From the NCBI GenBank assembly GCA_963844255.1, contig CAWJNP010000030.1:1-64000 (forward strand): a stretch of DNA of 64,000 bases, in the 5' to 3' direction. Positions 42,332-53,024 of the stretch are shown here, piece by piece. The DNA is from SZAS-79 sp963844255 (GTDB lineage: Bacteria; Pseudomonadota; Gammaproteobacteria; Burkholderiales; SG8-39). The notes below the pieces were generated by a model, which saw only the letters and a list, made by a program, of their open reading frames with translations, was not told the DNA's origin and did no database searches. Position 1 is the stretch's first letter; each line of letters starts with the position of its first letter. A program made the position numbers and the translations under genes.

Positions 42332-43300
42332 ATGGCCGACGAGATCCTGTATCTCAGCGAAGCCCAGGTGGCCGACACCGGGGTATCGCTTCCCCGGCTG
42401 CGCGAACTTGTTGCAGAGGCGTTCGCGGCCAAGGCGCGCGGCAGCGCCGAAGCTGCATCCAAGTCGGTGCTGCTGCTCGCGCCGGGGCATCTCTTCCAGG
42501 CCAAGCCCGGCGTGCTGCGCGACGCTGGCGTTGCGGGGGTGAAGTGGTTCGGGCTGATTCCCAGCGCGCAGACCAGCGGGCCGACGATCTGCAGCCTGAT
42601 CCTGCTCTCGGACGTCGTCACCGGCAGGCCGCTGGCCATCATGGGCGGCAACGGCATCACCGCGACGCGTACCGCGGCAATGAGCGCGATCGCCGCGCAG
42701 TTTCTGGCGCGCGCCGACAGCCGTACGATCGGATTCGTCGGTTGCGGGGTTCAGGCGGCAAGCCACCTTGACGCACTGCGCCTCGTCCTGCCGCGCCTCG
42801 ACACCGTCGTTGCCTGCAGCCGTACACGCGCGAGTGCCGGGCGGTTTGCGGACTACGCGCGCGCGCAGGGAATGCAGGCACGCGTGGTGGTCGAGCCGCG
42901 CGCCGCGGTCGAGGGTCTGGACGTCGTCGTCACCACCGTGCCCGAAGGTGCGCAAGTGCTCGAGTTCCTCGACCCGGCATGGCTTGCGCCGGGTGCGTTT
43001 GCCGCCGCGGTCGATCTGGGGCGTTCGTGGGACCGCCGCGGATTCGGCGACCTCGACATCCTTGCGACCGACGATCACGCGCAGACGCGCGTGCTGGCCG
43101 GGACCGGCCGGATGCCGTTTGGCGGTCCGTACGCGGCCGATCTCGCGGACATGGCCTCGAACGCCTGGACCGGCCGGACCTCGCCGGCGCAGCGCACGAT
43201 GTTTCTCTTCTCGGGCCACGCTCTGGCCGACCTGGCCGCGGCGCAGGCGGTGTACGAGGCGGCGATGGCGAACAATCTCGGCACGCGTCTGCCGCTCTAG
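42332..43300 (+). CDS. Ornithine cyclodeaminase / mu-crystallin family protein
   Basis: A 322-residue protein with the family NAD-binding loop IGFVGCGVQAASHLDALRL and GNGITATRTAAMSAIAAQFL. Relatives are cyclodeaminases, ketimine reductases or amino-acid dehydrogenases. It lies between the SDR and an unrecognised small gene in the same direction. Confidence 0.88.
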   Translation: MADEILYLSEAQVADTGVSLPRLRELVAEAFAAKARGSAEAASKSVLLLAPGHLFQAKPGVLRDAGVAGVKWFGLIPSAQTSGPTICSLILLSDVVTGRPLAIMGGNGITATRTAAMSAIAAQFLARADSRTIGFVGCGVQAASHLDALRLVLPRLDTVVACSRTRASAGRFADYARAQGMQARVVVEPRAAVEGLDVVVTTVPEGAQVLEFLDPAWLAPGAFAAAVDLGRSWDRRGFGDLDILATDDHAQTRVLAGTGRMPFGGPYAADLADMASNAWTGRTSPAQRTMFLFSGHALADLAAAQAVYEAAMANNLGTRLPL

Positions 43301-43309
43301 GGATCGCAC

Positions 43310-43705
43310 ATGTACAAGGCCGTCGTCGCCGAAGGCACAAGGACCCGCGTGGTTGCGATGGATTCGATCACGCTCGTGGGCGTGGAAGACGAAGGCGCGA
43401 TCGTCGTCTCGGGTTCGCATGGCGGCACCAGTTCGGGCGAGATCGCCCTTGAAATCCCGCTTGCGGCCGTGTTCTTCAACGACGCCGGCATCGGCAAGGA
43501 CGACGCGGGTGTCGCCGCACTGGCCATGCTGCAGGCGCGCGGTATCGCGGCGGGCACCGTGGCGCATACCAGCGCACGCATCGGCGATGCGCAGGACATC
43601 TGGGCGCACGGCGTAATCTCGCGGGTCAACGCGGCGGCTGCGGCGCTGGGTTGCGTACCCGGGAAACCCTTGCGCGAGACGCTCGCTGCGCTGGTCTCAG
43701 GCTGA
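43310..43705 (+). CDS. Unrecognised small protein of the SDR/OCD group
   Basis: A 131-residue protein with regular beta-strand and glycine-rich segments (IVVSGSHGGTSSGEIALEI, VFFNDAGIGKDDAGVAALAM, HTSARIGDAQDIWAHGVISR). It looks like an intact alpha/beta domain, but I cannot name the family. It begins nine bases after the OCD-like gene and its 3' end overlaps the convergent MFS gene by nine bases. Confidence 0.7.
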   Translation: MYKAVVAEGTRTRVVAMDSITLVGVEDEGAIVVSGSHGGTSSGEIALEIPLAAVFFNDAGIGKDDAGVAALAMLQARGIAAGTVAHTSARIGDAQDIWAHGVISRVNAAAAALGCVPGKPLRETLAALVSG

Positions 43706-44938
43706 AGACGCCCCGCGTTTCGGCAGCGCAGGACGCCTGGCCAGCAGAAAGAAGAGCGATCCGAGTCCGGCCATGACCGCGAGCACCGTGAACCCGAGGC
43801 GGTAGTTGCCGGTGTAGTCGGCAAACACACCGGCGATGACCGGCCCACCGATCTGGCCGAGGACGATGATCATCGACGAGAGGCCGAGGATCATGCCGAT
43901 CGAGCGGCGTCCGAAGTAGTCGGCGCGGATCGCCTGCATCATCGGCCCGCGCAGGCCCCATGCCCCGCCGTGCAATACCGCAAACGCGACCAGCATGGCG
44001 TTGCCGCTGGCGTAGGTGAGCATCAGCAGGCCGCTGGCGTGCATCAGCATGCAGGCGGCGGCGATGAGGCGCTTCTCGAAACGGTCGCCGATCGCCCAAC
44101 CCACCAGCACCCCGCCGATCTGCGACACCGTCATCAGCGTAATGAAGAGGGATGCCTGCGCGAGCGTATACCCGAGCCCTTCCTTCATGTGGGTGATGGC
44201 GTGCACGCTGACCGCATACACCACGATCAGCGCGAACCCGTGGCCGAACGACAACAGCCAGAATGCCCGGGTGCGCAGCGCCTCGCGCGCGCTGAACTCG
44301 CGCTGGCCGGGCGCATCGGCCTCCGCCGTGCCGTCGCTCGCCACCGGCAGGCCATCGATGGTTTCGCCCTTGTCCTCGGGACGGCGCACGAAGATGCGCG
44401 CCAGCGGCCAGCCGACCACGATCGCCAGCACGCCCGAGCCGAACGCAGTCGCGCGCCAGCCGTAGACCTGCATCGCACCGGCCACCAGCGGCACGAACAC
44501 GCCGCCGAAGGCCAGGCCCAGCGAGAGGATCGACAGGGCCCGGGCGCGGAATTTCTCGAACCAGTAGATCACCGCCACATTGATAGGAAAGAAGCCGCAC
44601 AGGCTGGAGCCGAGCGCGATCACAAGGAAGGCGCCGTAAAAGCCGACCAGGGTATCGATCTGGGAGAGCAGCATGAAGCCCGCGCCAAAGGTCACGATGC
44701 CGATGCGGATCATGCCCTGCGGTCCGAAACGGTCGATGATCCAGCCAAGCACCGGGCCGAGCACGGCGGCCTCCATGGGCTGCAGCGCGGCTGCGCCGGA
44801 GAGCGCGGTCTTGCTCCAGCCGAATTCCTCGATGAGGATCGCAAAATAGGCGCCGAACGCCTGGTGCAGCAGGCCCGCCTGAAGGAACTGGATGCCGCCG
44901 CCTGCGGCGACCATCCGCCAGCCGTAGAATATTTTCAT
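43697..44938 (-). CDS. MFS transporter
   Basis: A 413-residue major facilitator with twelve predicted hydrophobic segments and the oxalate/formate antiporter-like (monocarboxylate) pattern: FYGWRMVAAGGGIQFLQAGL at the N-terminus and LSLGLAFGGVFVPLVAGA. Probably imports or exports an organic acid used by the adjacent SDR/OCD enzymes. Confidence 0.9.
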   Translation of the reverse strand: MKIFYGWRMVAAGGGIQFLQAGLLHQAFGAYFAILIEEFGWSKTALSGAAALQPMEAAVLGPVLGWIIDRFGPQGMIRIGIVTFGAGFMLLSQIDTLVGFYGAFLVIALGSSLCGFFPINVAVIYWFEKFRARALSILSLGLAFGGVFVPLVAGAMQVYGWRATAFGSGVLAIVVGWPLARIFVRRPEDKGETIDGLPVASDGTAEADAPGQREFSAREALRTRAFWLLSFGHGFALIVVYAVSVHAITHMKEGLGYTLAQASLFITLMTVSQIGGVLVGWAIGDRFEKRLIAAACMLMHASGLLMLTYASGNAMLVAFAVLHGGAWGLRGPMMQAIRADYFGRRSIGMILGLSSMIIVLGQIGGPVIAGVFADYTGNYRLGFTVLAVMAGLGSLFFLLARRPALPKRGASSA

Positions 44939-45035
44939 GGGATTGGTGGCAGGATAGCGCAGGCGCTGCCGATCCGAACCGACTGGTTCGCTGGCGGCTC
45001 GCTGGTCACGACGAAAACTTCAAGGAGACCCACCT

Positions 45036-45272
45036 ATGCCCGCAGAAGAGAACAGGACCCGCGTCACTATCCTCACCGGCAGTCACCGGATCAAGGGCTA
45101 TATCGACCTGCTGCCCGGCGCCCGGCTGACGGATTTCATCGTCGAGGCCAAGAGCTTCGTTGCCGTCACCGACGCCGAGGTCTGGGAGCTGCATCTGGGC
45201 GGCCGGCAGGTGCTGGCTGCGGACTTCATCGACGTGAGCCGGGACCATATCCAGATCATCACACCGGGCTGA
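45036..45272 (+). CDS. Small protein of unknown function
   Basis: A 78-residue all-beta-looking protein (RVTILTGSHRIKGYIDLLPG, LTDFIVEAKSFVAVTDAEVW, DHIQIITPG). From memory it may match the DUF6812 type of small domains, but I am not sure. AAGGAG lies upstream of the ATG. It stands alone between the divergent MFS gene and gshA. Confidence 0.7.
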   Translation: MPAEENRTRVTILTGSHRIKGYIDLLPGARLTDFIVEAKSFVAVTDAEVWELHLGGRQVLAADFIDVSRDHIQIITPG

Positions 45273-45364
45273 TTTCGCAGTGCGGAAGCAGGCGCTGTCA
45301 GGAAAACGGGCCTTGCGCCGACTTCTGTTACCTTACCGCCTCCCATGATCCGAGCACGCCCCGA

Positions 45365-46906
45365 ATGAGCACCCTCCAGGACCACTTGCGCGCCTTCACG
45401 CCCGCGGATTTCCGCACCATCCGGCGTGGCATCGAAAAGGAAAGCCTGCGCGTGCTTCCGGACGGCAAGCTGTCTTCGCTGCCGCACCCGCCCGCGCTGG
45501 GTTCGGCGCTTACGCATCCCAGCATCACGACCGATTTCAGCGAATCGCAGCTCGAACTCATCACCGGCGTGCATGCGGGCGTCGAGTCCTGCCTGGAGGA
45601 ACTGACCCGCATTCACCAGGTCGTGCAGCGCCAGCTTGGAGAAGAAATGCTCTGGTGCGCGAGCATGCCCTGCGGCCTGCCCGGCGACGACTGCATACCG
45701 ATCGGACGTTACGGCAGCTCAAATGTCGGCCGCGCGAAGACCGTGTACCGGCTGGGCCTGGCGCATCGCTACGGCCGGCGCATGCAGGCGATTTCGGGCA
45801 TCCACTACAACTTCTCCCTCGAAGGGATTGCCGATCCGAACGTCGCGTACTTTTCGCTGATCCGAAATTTTCGCCGCCATTCCTGGCTGCTGCTCTACCT
45901 GTTCGGCGCTTCGCCTTCGGTGTGCTCGAGCTTTGTCGCCGGCCGCCAGCACGAATTGGTCGAACTCAAGCCGGGCACCATGTACCGCCCCGGTGCCACG
46001 TCGTTGCGCATGGGGCCGCTGGGCTATCAGAGCGATGCGCAGGCTTCGCTGGCGGTGAGCTACAACAACCTGGAAAGCTACGCCGCCTCGCTGCAGACTG
46101 CGCTGACCAAACCCTACCCCGACTACGAGAAAATCGGCATCCGCGAGCCCGGGGTGGCGGGAGACGGCGTGGACAGCTACCGACAGCTGGGCACCACGCT
46201 GCTGCAGATCGAGAACGAGTTCTACGGCACGATCCGGCCCAAATGCGTGATCCGGCGCGGCGAGCGCCCGCTGCACGCCCTGCGCGAGCGCGGCGTCGAG
46301 TACGTGGAAGTGCGCCTCATGGATCTCAATCCGTTTGAGCCAATCGGTATCAACGCAACTACGATCCGCCTGCTCGACACCCTGCTCCTGCATTTCCTGC
46401 TGTCCGACAGTCCGCCGGACACGCCAGAGGAGATCGCCGCCAACGGCCGCAACCAGCACCGCGTGGCCCTGCGCGGACGCGAACCCGGCCTTACGCTTGA
46501 GCGTCGCGGTGAGGAGGTGGGCCTTTCCGAATGGGCCGGACAACTGCTCGCCGAGTGCGCGCCGATTGCGGAAACGCTCGATGCCACCCACGGCGGTTCG
46601 GCCTATCGCGACGCGCTGGCCGGTGCGATCTCGGCCCTGCATGATCCCGCGCAACTGCCTTCCGCGCGGGTGTTGAAAGCAATGCACGAGGAGGCCGGCG
46701 ATGTCTACGTCCGTTTCGTGGTCGCGCAGTCGCGCCGCCATCGCGAAGCCATCGGGGCGCTGCCGCTCGATCCCGCGGTCGAAGCCGGATTCGCGCGCAT
46801 GGCCGCAGAGTCGCTCGCAGCGCAGGCGCAGATCGAAGCGGAGGACACCATGCCCTTCGAGATCTACCGCCAGCAATACCTCTCGCCGCGGCGCCTGGAA
46901 GTGTAG
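45365..46906 (+). CDS. gshA: Glutamate-cysteine ligase
   Basis: A 513-residue GshA of the gamma-proteobacterial type: FRTIRRGIEKESLRVLPDG, TDFSESQLELIT, MQAISGIHYNFSL and EVRLMDLNPFEPIGI are all characteristic. First step of glutathione synthesis in the cytosol. Stands alone after an unrecognised small gene; convergent with the CoA-transferase. Confidence 0.96.
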   Translation: MSTLQDHLRAFTPADFRTIRRGIEKESLRVLPDGKLSSLPHPPALGSALTHPSITTDFSESQLELITGVHAGVESCLEELTRIHQVVQRQLGEEMLWCASMPCGLPGDDCIPIGRYGSSNVGRAKTVYRLGLAHRYGRRMQAISGIHYNFSLEGIADPNVAYFSLIRNFRRHSWLLLYLFGASPSVCSSFVAGRQHELVELKPGTMYRPGATSLRMGPLGYQSDAQASLAVSYNNLESYAASLQTALTKPYPDYEKIGIREPGVAGDGVDSYRQLGTTLLQIENEFYGTIRPKCVIRRGERPLHALRERGVEYVEVRLMDLNPFEPIGINATTIRLLDTLLLHFLLSDSPPDTPEEIAANGRNQHRVALRGREPGLTLERRGEEVGLSEWAGQLLAECAPIAETLDATHGGSAYRDALAGAISALHDPAQLPSARVLKAMHEEAGDVYVRFVVAQSRRHREAIGALPLDPAVEAGFARMAAESLAAQAQIEAEDTMPFEIYRQQYLSPRRLEV

Positions 46907-46910
46907 GGTT

Positions 46911-48095
46911 TCAGATCACCTTGCGTTCGCGCAGGGCGGCAATCTCTTCCGGGCCATACCCAAGCTCACGCAGGATCCGCTCGGTGTGCTCGCCGAGCAG
47001 GGGCGCGCGGTGGCGCACACCACCTTCGGTGACCGACATGTTCAGCGGCACGCGGCCCACGGGGGCCGATTTGGGCAGGCCCGGATAGTCGAGCGGCTGA
47101 TACAGGCCCATCGCGTGCACTTGCGGATGATCAAGCGCCTGCTGCGCGCTCAGCACGGGCCCGCAGGGAATCTTCGCCGCGCCGAGAATCTCTACCGCTT
47201 CGTTCGTGCTGCGGGCCTCGCACCAGCGATGCATGCGCGCGCTGATCGCCTCGGAATTCTCGCCCCGCGAAAGATCATTGCCGTAACGTGGGTCTGAGAG
47301 CCATTCGGGCTCGCCCATCAGCCTCGCCCAGCGCTCGTACAGAGGCTGGCCGACCACCTGGCAGAGCAGCCAGCCATCTGACGTACGGTAGATGTCCACC
47401 GGCGCAGCGGCCTGGCCGCGGTTCCCGGTGGGCACGCGATTGATGCCGATCACCGCCTGTTCGATCAGCAGCGCATTGGTGAAGGTCAGCGCGGTCCCCA
47501 GCAACGAACCATCGACGTGCTGGCCTCTCCCGCTCTTCGCGCGCTCCATCAGCGCAGCCATGGTGCCGAAGGCGCAATGCAGCGCAGTGCCGAAATCCAC
47601 CCAGTTCACCTGCGCGCGGTACGGTTGGTACGGCTCGCCCGTCATGTAGACGGCGCCAGACATTGCCTGGCCAACGCCGTCGAAACCCACATTGCGCGCC
47701 ATCGGACCGACAGGGCCATAGGCCGAGGCGGTCGTGACTATGATGTCGGCCTTAACCGCGGAAAGACTCGCGTAGTCCAGGCCCATCGCCGCGAGGCTCT
47801 GCGCCGGCAGGTTGGCCACGACCACGTCGGCAGTACGGACCAGCTTCTTCACGATCTCGCGGCCTTCCTCGGACATCGGGTCGACCGTGAGGGAAAGCTT
47901 GTTGCGGTTCATCTGCAGAAACAGGCTGCCCTCTCCGCCTTCCCCGACGGGCGCGACAAAGCGATCCTCACTGCCTTCGCGTTTCTCGATGCGGATGACT
48001 TCGGCGCCGTATTCCGCGAGCATCGCGGCGCAATAGGGGCCTGCGATGTAGCGGCCGAAGTCGAGTACGCGAATTCCCTGCAGCAATCCGTTCAT
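46911..48095 (-). CDS. CaiB/BaiF family III CoA-transferase
   Basis: A 394-residue family III CoA-transferase: GIRVLDFGRYIAGPYCAAML at the N-terminus and the catalytic-aspartate region ARNVGFDGVGQAMSG. The ATG at 48095 is preferred because AGGAG lies about 10 bases upstream. Acyl substrate unknown. Convergent with gshA. Confidence 0.92.
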   Translation of the reverse strand: MNGLLQGIRVLDFGRYIAGPYCAAMLAEYGAEVIRIEKREGSEDRFVAPVGEGGEGSLFLQMNRNKLSLTVDPMSEEGREIVKKLVRTADVVVANLPAQSLAAMGLDYASLSAVKADIIVTTASAYGPVGPMARNVGFDGVGQAMSGAVYMTGEPYQPYRAQVNWVDFGTALHCAFGTMAALMERAKSGRGQHVDGSLLGTALTFTNALLIEQAVIGINRVPTGNRGQAAAPVDIYRTSDGWLLCQVVGQPLYERWARLMGEPEWLSDPRYGNDLSRGENSEAISARMHRWCEARSTNEAVEILGAAKIPCGPVLSAQQALDHPQVHAMGLYQPLDYPGLPKSAPVGRVPLNMSVTEGGVRHRAPLLGEHTERILRELGYGPEEIAALRERKVI

Positions 48096-48176
48096 CCCCA
48101 ATCGCTCCTGATTCGACACGGAAGACGCCGTGGTTTGCTAGGATAGCCGCACTGCGGACAGGACACTGGAAAGCCT

Positions 48177-48710
48177 TTGAATGCGTCGATACCGAGCCTG
48201 TTCGCGATCCATCCGCCATCTGTCGCCTGGCGCGGCTGCGTCCTGGCGTTGGCTGCCTTCGCGGCACCAGGCGCCCATGCAGTGGATGCGACGCCCGGCG
48301 AATTATCTTCGCAGGTCTGGATCAGTCCCGGCATTTATTCGCTGCACTTCGACGAATCTAAAAACCTGCGCAACGACAACGTGGGCTTGAGCGCCGAAGT
48401 CGCGTTCGCAAGGAACCACGCCCTGATGGGCGGCAGCTACATCAACAGCAATCGGGCGCGCACCACATTCGCCGCCTACGAATGGCGGCCATGGCACTGG
48501 AGCGTGGCGGGCCTCGAACTGCACGCCGGCGTCGCGCTCGGGGCTTTCAATGGCTACCCGAACTATCGCAACGGCGGGATTTTCGTCGCCCCTCTCCCGG
48601 TACTTGCGGTCGAAGGCAGGTATGTCGGGGTCAACCTGAGCGTCATTCCGACCATACGCAACCGCCTCGATGGCGCCGTGGCGGTTCAGCTGAAGTTTCG
48701 CGTCTGGTGA
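48177..48710 (+). CDS. Small outer-membrane beta-barrel-like protein
   Basis: A 177-residue protein starting with TTG; the hydrophobic stretch WRGCVLALAAFAAPGAHA resembles a Sec signal. The mature part shows alternating strands ending with VAVQLKFRVW, an aromatic C-terminus typical of small barrels. The strand near VEGRYVGVNLSVIPTI vaguely recalls PagP. Function unknown. Its 3' end is 15 bases from the tRNA-Phe gene (opposite strand). Confidence 0.65.
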   Translation: MNASIPSLFAIHPPSVAWRGCVLALAAFAAPGAHAVDATPGELSSQVWISPGIYSLHFDESKNLRNDNVGLSAEVAFARNHALMGGSYINSNRARTTFAAYEWRPWHWSVAGLELHAGVALGAFNGYPNYRNGGIFVAPLPVLAVEGRYVGVNLSVIPTIRNRLDGAVAVQLKFRVW

Positions 48711-48725
48711 CGAGAGGCATGTTCT

Positions 48726-48801
48726 TGGTGGCCAAGGGCGGAATCGAACCACCGACACACGGATTTTCAATCCGCTGCTCTACCGACTGAGCTACTTGGC
48801 C
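48726..48801 (-). tRNA. tRNA-Phe (GAA)
   Basis: A 76-nt cloverleaf on the minus strand. Acceptor GGCCAAG pairs with CTTGGCC; the D arm has AGCTCAGTCGGTAGAGC; the anticodon loop is TTGAAAA (anticodon GAA); the T arm has GGTTCGATTCC. The 3' CCA is encoded. No sign of insertion next to it. Confidence 0.96.
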
Positions 48802-49158
48802 GTACGGGACGCGTCGGAGATCACCGCCGCGTTGCGCAAGGCTGCGGATTATAAAGGAAAATGCCCGGACCGGAAAAGAAAAAGGCACCAGACTTCGGTG
48901 CCTTAAGGGACAAACTGCTGTCCAAGGAGGGAGACACGACCGACGCTGTAGAAGTAAATCTGCGGCGCCTTTCGGTCAGACTGCAGATTAGACCTTTGAT
49001 GCGGGCGGTGCCTTGCGCTGCGCTTTCATGTTTCTGACGCTGATCGGCGCGCGGTGTTGGCCCGGTGTCCCGTTTCCCCTCTGCGGGGGCGATTGCCCCG
49101 CGTGCACGCAGGGTGATTCGTGCGGAACTCGAGGTTTCGCTCTGCAAAAGAGCGTAAA
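48802..49158. other. Intergenic region with an orphan terminator
   Basis: No convincing gene lies between tRNA-Phe and the groEL terminator. A minus-strand intrinsic terminator is present at 48882-48904: AAGGCACC pairs with GGTGCCTT, followed on that strand by TTTTTCTTTT. Because groEL already ends at the hairpin at 49159-49186, this second terminator could end read-through or a short unannotated RNA. Nothing else is recognisable. Confidence 0.5.
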
Positions 49159-49186
49159 AAAAGGGGCGCTTGTAGGCGCCCCTTTT
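49156..49186 (-). terminator. groEL intrinsic terminator
   Basis: AAAAGGGGCGC (49159-49169) pairs with GCGCCCCTTTT (49176-49186) around a six-base loop; on the minus strand the hairpin is followed by a run of seven T. It lies 28 bases beyond the groEL stop. Confidence 0.9.
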
Positions 49187-49213
49187 CGGCATGCGATTCG
49201 CTTTGTGGGCGAA

Positions 49214-50881
<1,668 letters not shown>

Positions 50882-50951
50882 TGTTACTTCTCCTGAATCT
50901 TGAATAGGGGGTTAAACGGTTGCGAGTGAAATGCGGCGAGCGAATGCGCGA

Positions 50952-51245
50952 TTACGCGCCTTCGACCACGCCCATGATGTCTTCTTCGCGCATCACGAGC
51001 AGTTCCTCGCCCTCGACCTTGACGGTCTGGCCGCAGTACTTGCCGAACAGCACGCGGTCGCCGACTTTCACGTCGAGCGGCGAGACCTTGCCGTCTTCGT
51101 TCTTCTTGCCGTTGCCGACGGCAACGACTTCGCCCTGATCGGGTTTTTCGGCGGCGGTGTCGGGAATGACGATGCCGGACGCGGTTTTGCGCTCTTCTTC
51201 GATGCGCTTGACGATCACGCGGTCATGCAGGGGACGAATTTTCAT
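50952..51245 (-). CDS. groES: GroES, 10-kDa co-chaperonin
   Basis: A 97-residue GroES: MKIRPLHDRVIVKRIEEE, mobile loop TASGIVIPDTAAEKP and VLFGKYCGQTVKVEGEELLV. First gene of the groESL operon, under a perfect CIRCE element 77 bases upstream. Confidence 0.98.
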   Translation of the reverse strand: MKIRPLHDRVIVKRIEEERKTASGIVIPDTAAEKPDQGEVVAVGNGKKNEDGKVSPLDVKVGDRVLFGKYCGQTVKVEGEELLVMREEDIMGVVEGA

Positions 51246-51321
51246 TCGTGTCTCCATTTCTATATAAGTCAACGAGATAAGAGCTTCGTCGATGGACGAA
51301 GGCTCGACTGAGAGAGGATTG

Positions 51322-51348
51322 TTAGCACTCATCCCTCTTGAGTGCTAA
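51322..51348. promoter_or_regulatory. CIRCE (HrcA) operator of groESL
   Basis: TTAGCACTC - nine bases - GAGTGCTAA, an exact match to the CIRCE consensus, 77 bases upstream of groES. HrcA repression is therefore expected. Confidence 0.93.
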
Positions 51349-51427
51349 TAATAGGGGCAATCGGTCGAAATTACAAGGGCGTCGCCCCAGAATTCCACAT
51401 GCCCCCGCTCCCGTAGAATCCCGTCTT

Positions 51428-52861
51428 ATGAAGATTCAATGGTTTATCCGCGCCCTGACCATCCTCGGGGCGAGTCTTGTCATGAGTGCGTCCGCGCAGG
51501 GAGGCAAAGGCCTGCCACCCGCGGTAAGCAAGGCCTTGCGCGCCGCCGGGATCCCTGAGGCCAGCGTGTCGATTGCGGTACAGCCCGTCACCGCCGCCCA
51601 GCCACGGCTCAGCGTCAATGGCGACCAGCCCATGAATCCGGCCTCGACGATGAAGTTAGTGACCACTTTTGCCGGACTCGAGCTGCTCGGGCCGGCCTAC
51701 CGTTGGCGGACCGAGGCCTTTCTGAACGGCCCGCTGCGCGATGGGGTGCTGGAAGGCGACCTGATCCTCAAGGGCCATGGCGATCCCAAGCTCACCCTGG
51801 AGGCCTTCTGGCTGCTGCTGCGCGACCTGCGCGCACGTGGCCTGCAGGAGATCCGCGGAAACCTGCTGCTCGATCGCGGCGACTTCGCCACCGGACCGCA
51901 CGACCCGGCGCGTTTCGACGGCGAAGCCCTGCGTCCCTACAACGTGGGCGCCGATGCGCTGTTGCTCAACTTCAAATCCGTCCGTTTTCAGTTCGCGCCC
52001 GATCAGGCGCAAGGCGCGGTGCGGGTCACCGCCGAGCCGCCGATCATCGACGTGGTGAACGTGTTGCGCCTCACTGCCGGCACCTGCGGAGACTGGCGCG
52101 AACGCCTGAACGCGACCTTCCAAGCCCATACCGCGGGGCCGCGCGCCGTGTTCACCGGCGGCTATGCGGCAGGCTGCGGCGAACACCACTGGCATGTCGC
52201 GCTGCTCGATCCGAACGCCTATGCGGACGGGCTGTTTCGCCGCCTCTGGACCGAACTGGGTGGCAGCCTCTCCGGCGCCACGCGCGAGGGCACGCCACCT
52301 GCCGATGCAAAGCCGTTCGCGTCGATCGAGTCGCCCTCGCTCGCCGAAGTCGTGCGCGACATCAACAAGTTCAGCAACAACGTGATGGCGCGCCAGCTGT
52401 ACCTCACGATCGCTGCGGAGAACGGGGGCGTGCCCGGCACCGAGGAGAACGGGCAACGCGCGATCAAGGCCTGGCTGGCGACGAAAGGCCTGGCGATTCC
52501 GGAGCTCGTGATGGAAAACGGCGCGGGGCTGTCGCGCATCGAGCGCATCAGCGCGAGGAGCCTGACTGCAATGCTTGTCGCCGCGTACCGCAGCCCGGTG
52601 ATGCCCGAGCTGATCGCCTCGCTGCCCCTGGTCGCGGTCGACGGGACCATGCGACGCCGCATGAAAAATGCAGCGATCGCCGGCCATGCGCACATCAAGA
52701 CCGGGACGCTCTCCGACGCGCGCGCGATTGCCGGCTTCGTGCTTGATCGCACTGGCCAGCGCCACGCCGTCACGATGATCGTCAACCATCCAAACGCGGC
52801 ACTCGCCCAGGGCGCGCAGGACGCCTTGCTTAGCTGGGTGTACGAAGGAAAGGGGGACTGA
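51428..52861 (+). CDS. dacB: D-alanyl-D-alanine carboxypeptidase/endopeptidase (PBP4 type)
   Basis: A 477-residue periplasmic enzyme with a signal peptide (WFIRALTILGASLVMSASA). All penicillin-binding motifs are present: SxxK in PASTMKLVT, SxN in FSNNVMARQ, and KTG in HIKTGTLSDARA, with the PBP4 insertion between the first two. Acts in peptidoglycan turnover. Followed by a short direct repeat. Confidence 0.94.
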   Translation: MKIQWFIRALTILGASLVMSASAQGGKGLPPAVSKALRAAGIPEASVSIAVQPVTAAQPRLSVNGDQPMNPASTMKLVTTFAGLELLGPAYRWRTEAFLNGPLRDGVLEGDLILKGHGDPKLTLEAFWLLLRDLRARGLQEIRGNLLLDRGDFATGPHDPARFDGEALRPYNVGADALLLNFKSVRFQFAPDQAQGAVRVTAEPPIIDVVNVLRLTAGTCGDWRERLNATFQAHTAGPRAVFTGGYAAGCGEHHWHVALLDPNAYADGLFRRLWTELGGSLSGATREGTPPADAKPFASIESPSLAEVVRDINKFSNNVMARQLYLTIAAENGGVPGTEENGQRAIKAWLATKGLAIPELVMENGAGLSRIERISARSLTAMLVAAYRSPVMPELIASLPLVAVDGTMRRRMKNAAIAGHAHIKTGTLSDARAIAGFVLDRTGQRHAVTMIVNHPNAALAQGAQDALLSWVYEGKGD

Positions 52862-52864
52862 CGT

Positions 52865-52919
52865 CCCCCTTCAGATCCCCCGGATTGAAAGGGGGCCAAG
52901 CCCCCCTTCAGATCCCCCG
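52865..52919. repeat. Direct repeat with hairpin after dacB
   Basis: CCCCCTTCAGATCCCCCG occurs twice (52865-52882 and 52902-52919), 37 bases apart. Between them GAAAGGGGG can pair with the second CCCCCTTC. Probably a small terminator-like element; it lies between convergent dacB and ubiD. Confidence 0.6.
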
Positions 52920-52928
52920 TCGTACTGT

Positions 52929-53024
52929 TCAGGTCGGTACTGCTTTTTCGCTGTTGAGGGCGAGCCAGCCGCAGATCACGCGGGTCCAGGCCTTGAGGCC
53001 TTCGAGCGGATCATCTTCGTTCAC
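52929..53024 (-). CDS. Possible 31-residue small ORF after ubiD
   Basis: A GTG overlapping the ubiD stop (TGTGA) begins MNEDDPLEGLKAWTRVIC, ending in EKAVPT. Translational overlap is the only support; no family is recognised and it may be a remnant of a longer gene. Confidence 0.25.
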   Translation of the reverse strand: MNEDDPLEGLKAWTRVICGWLALNSEKAVPT

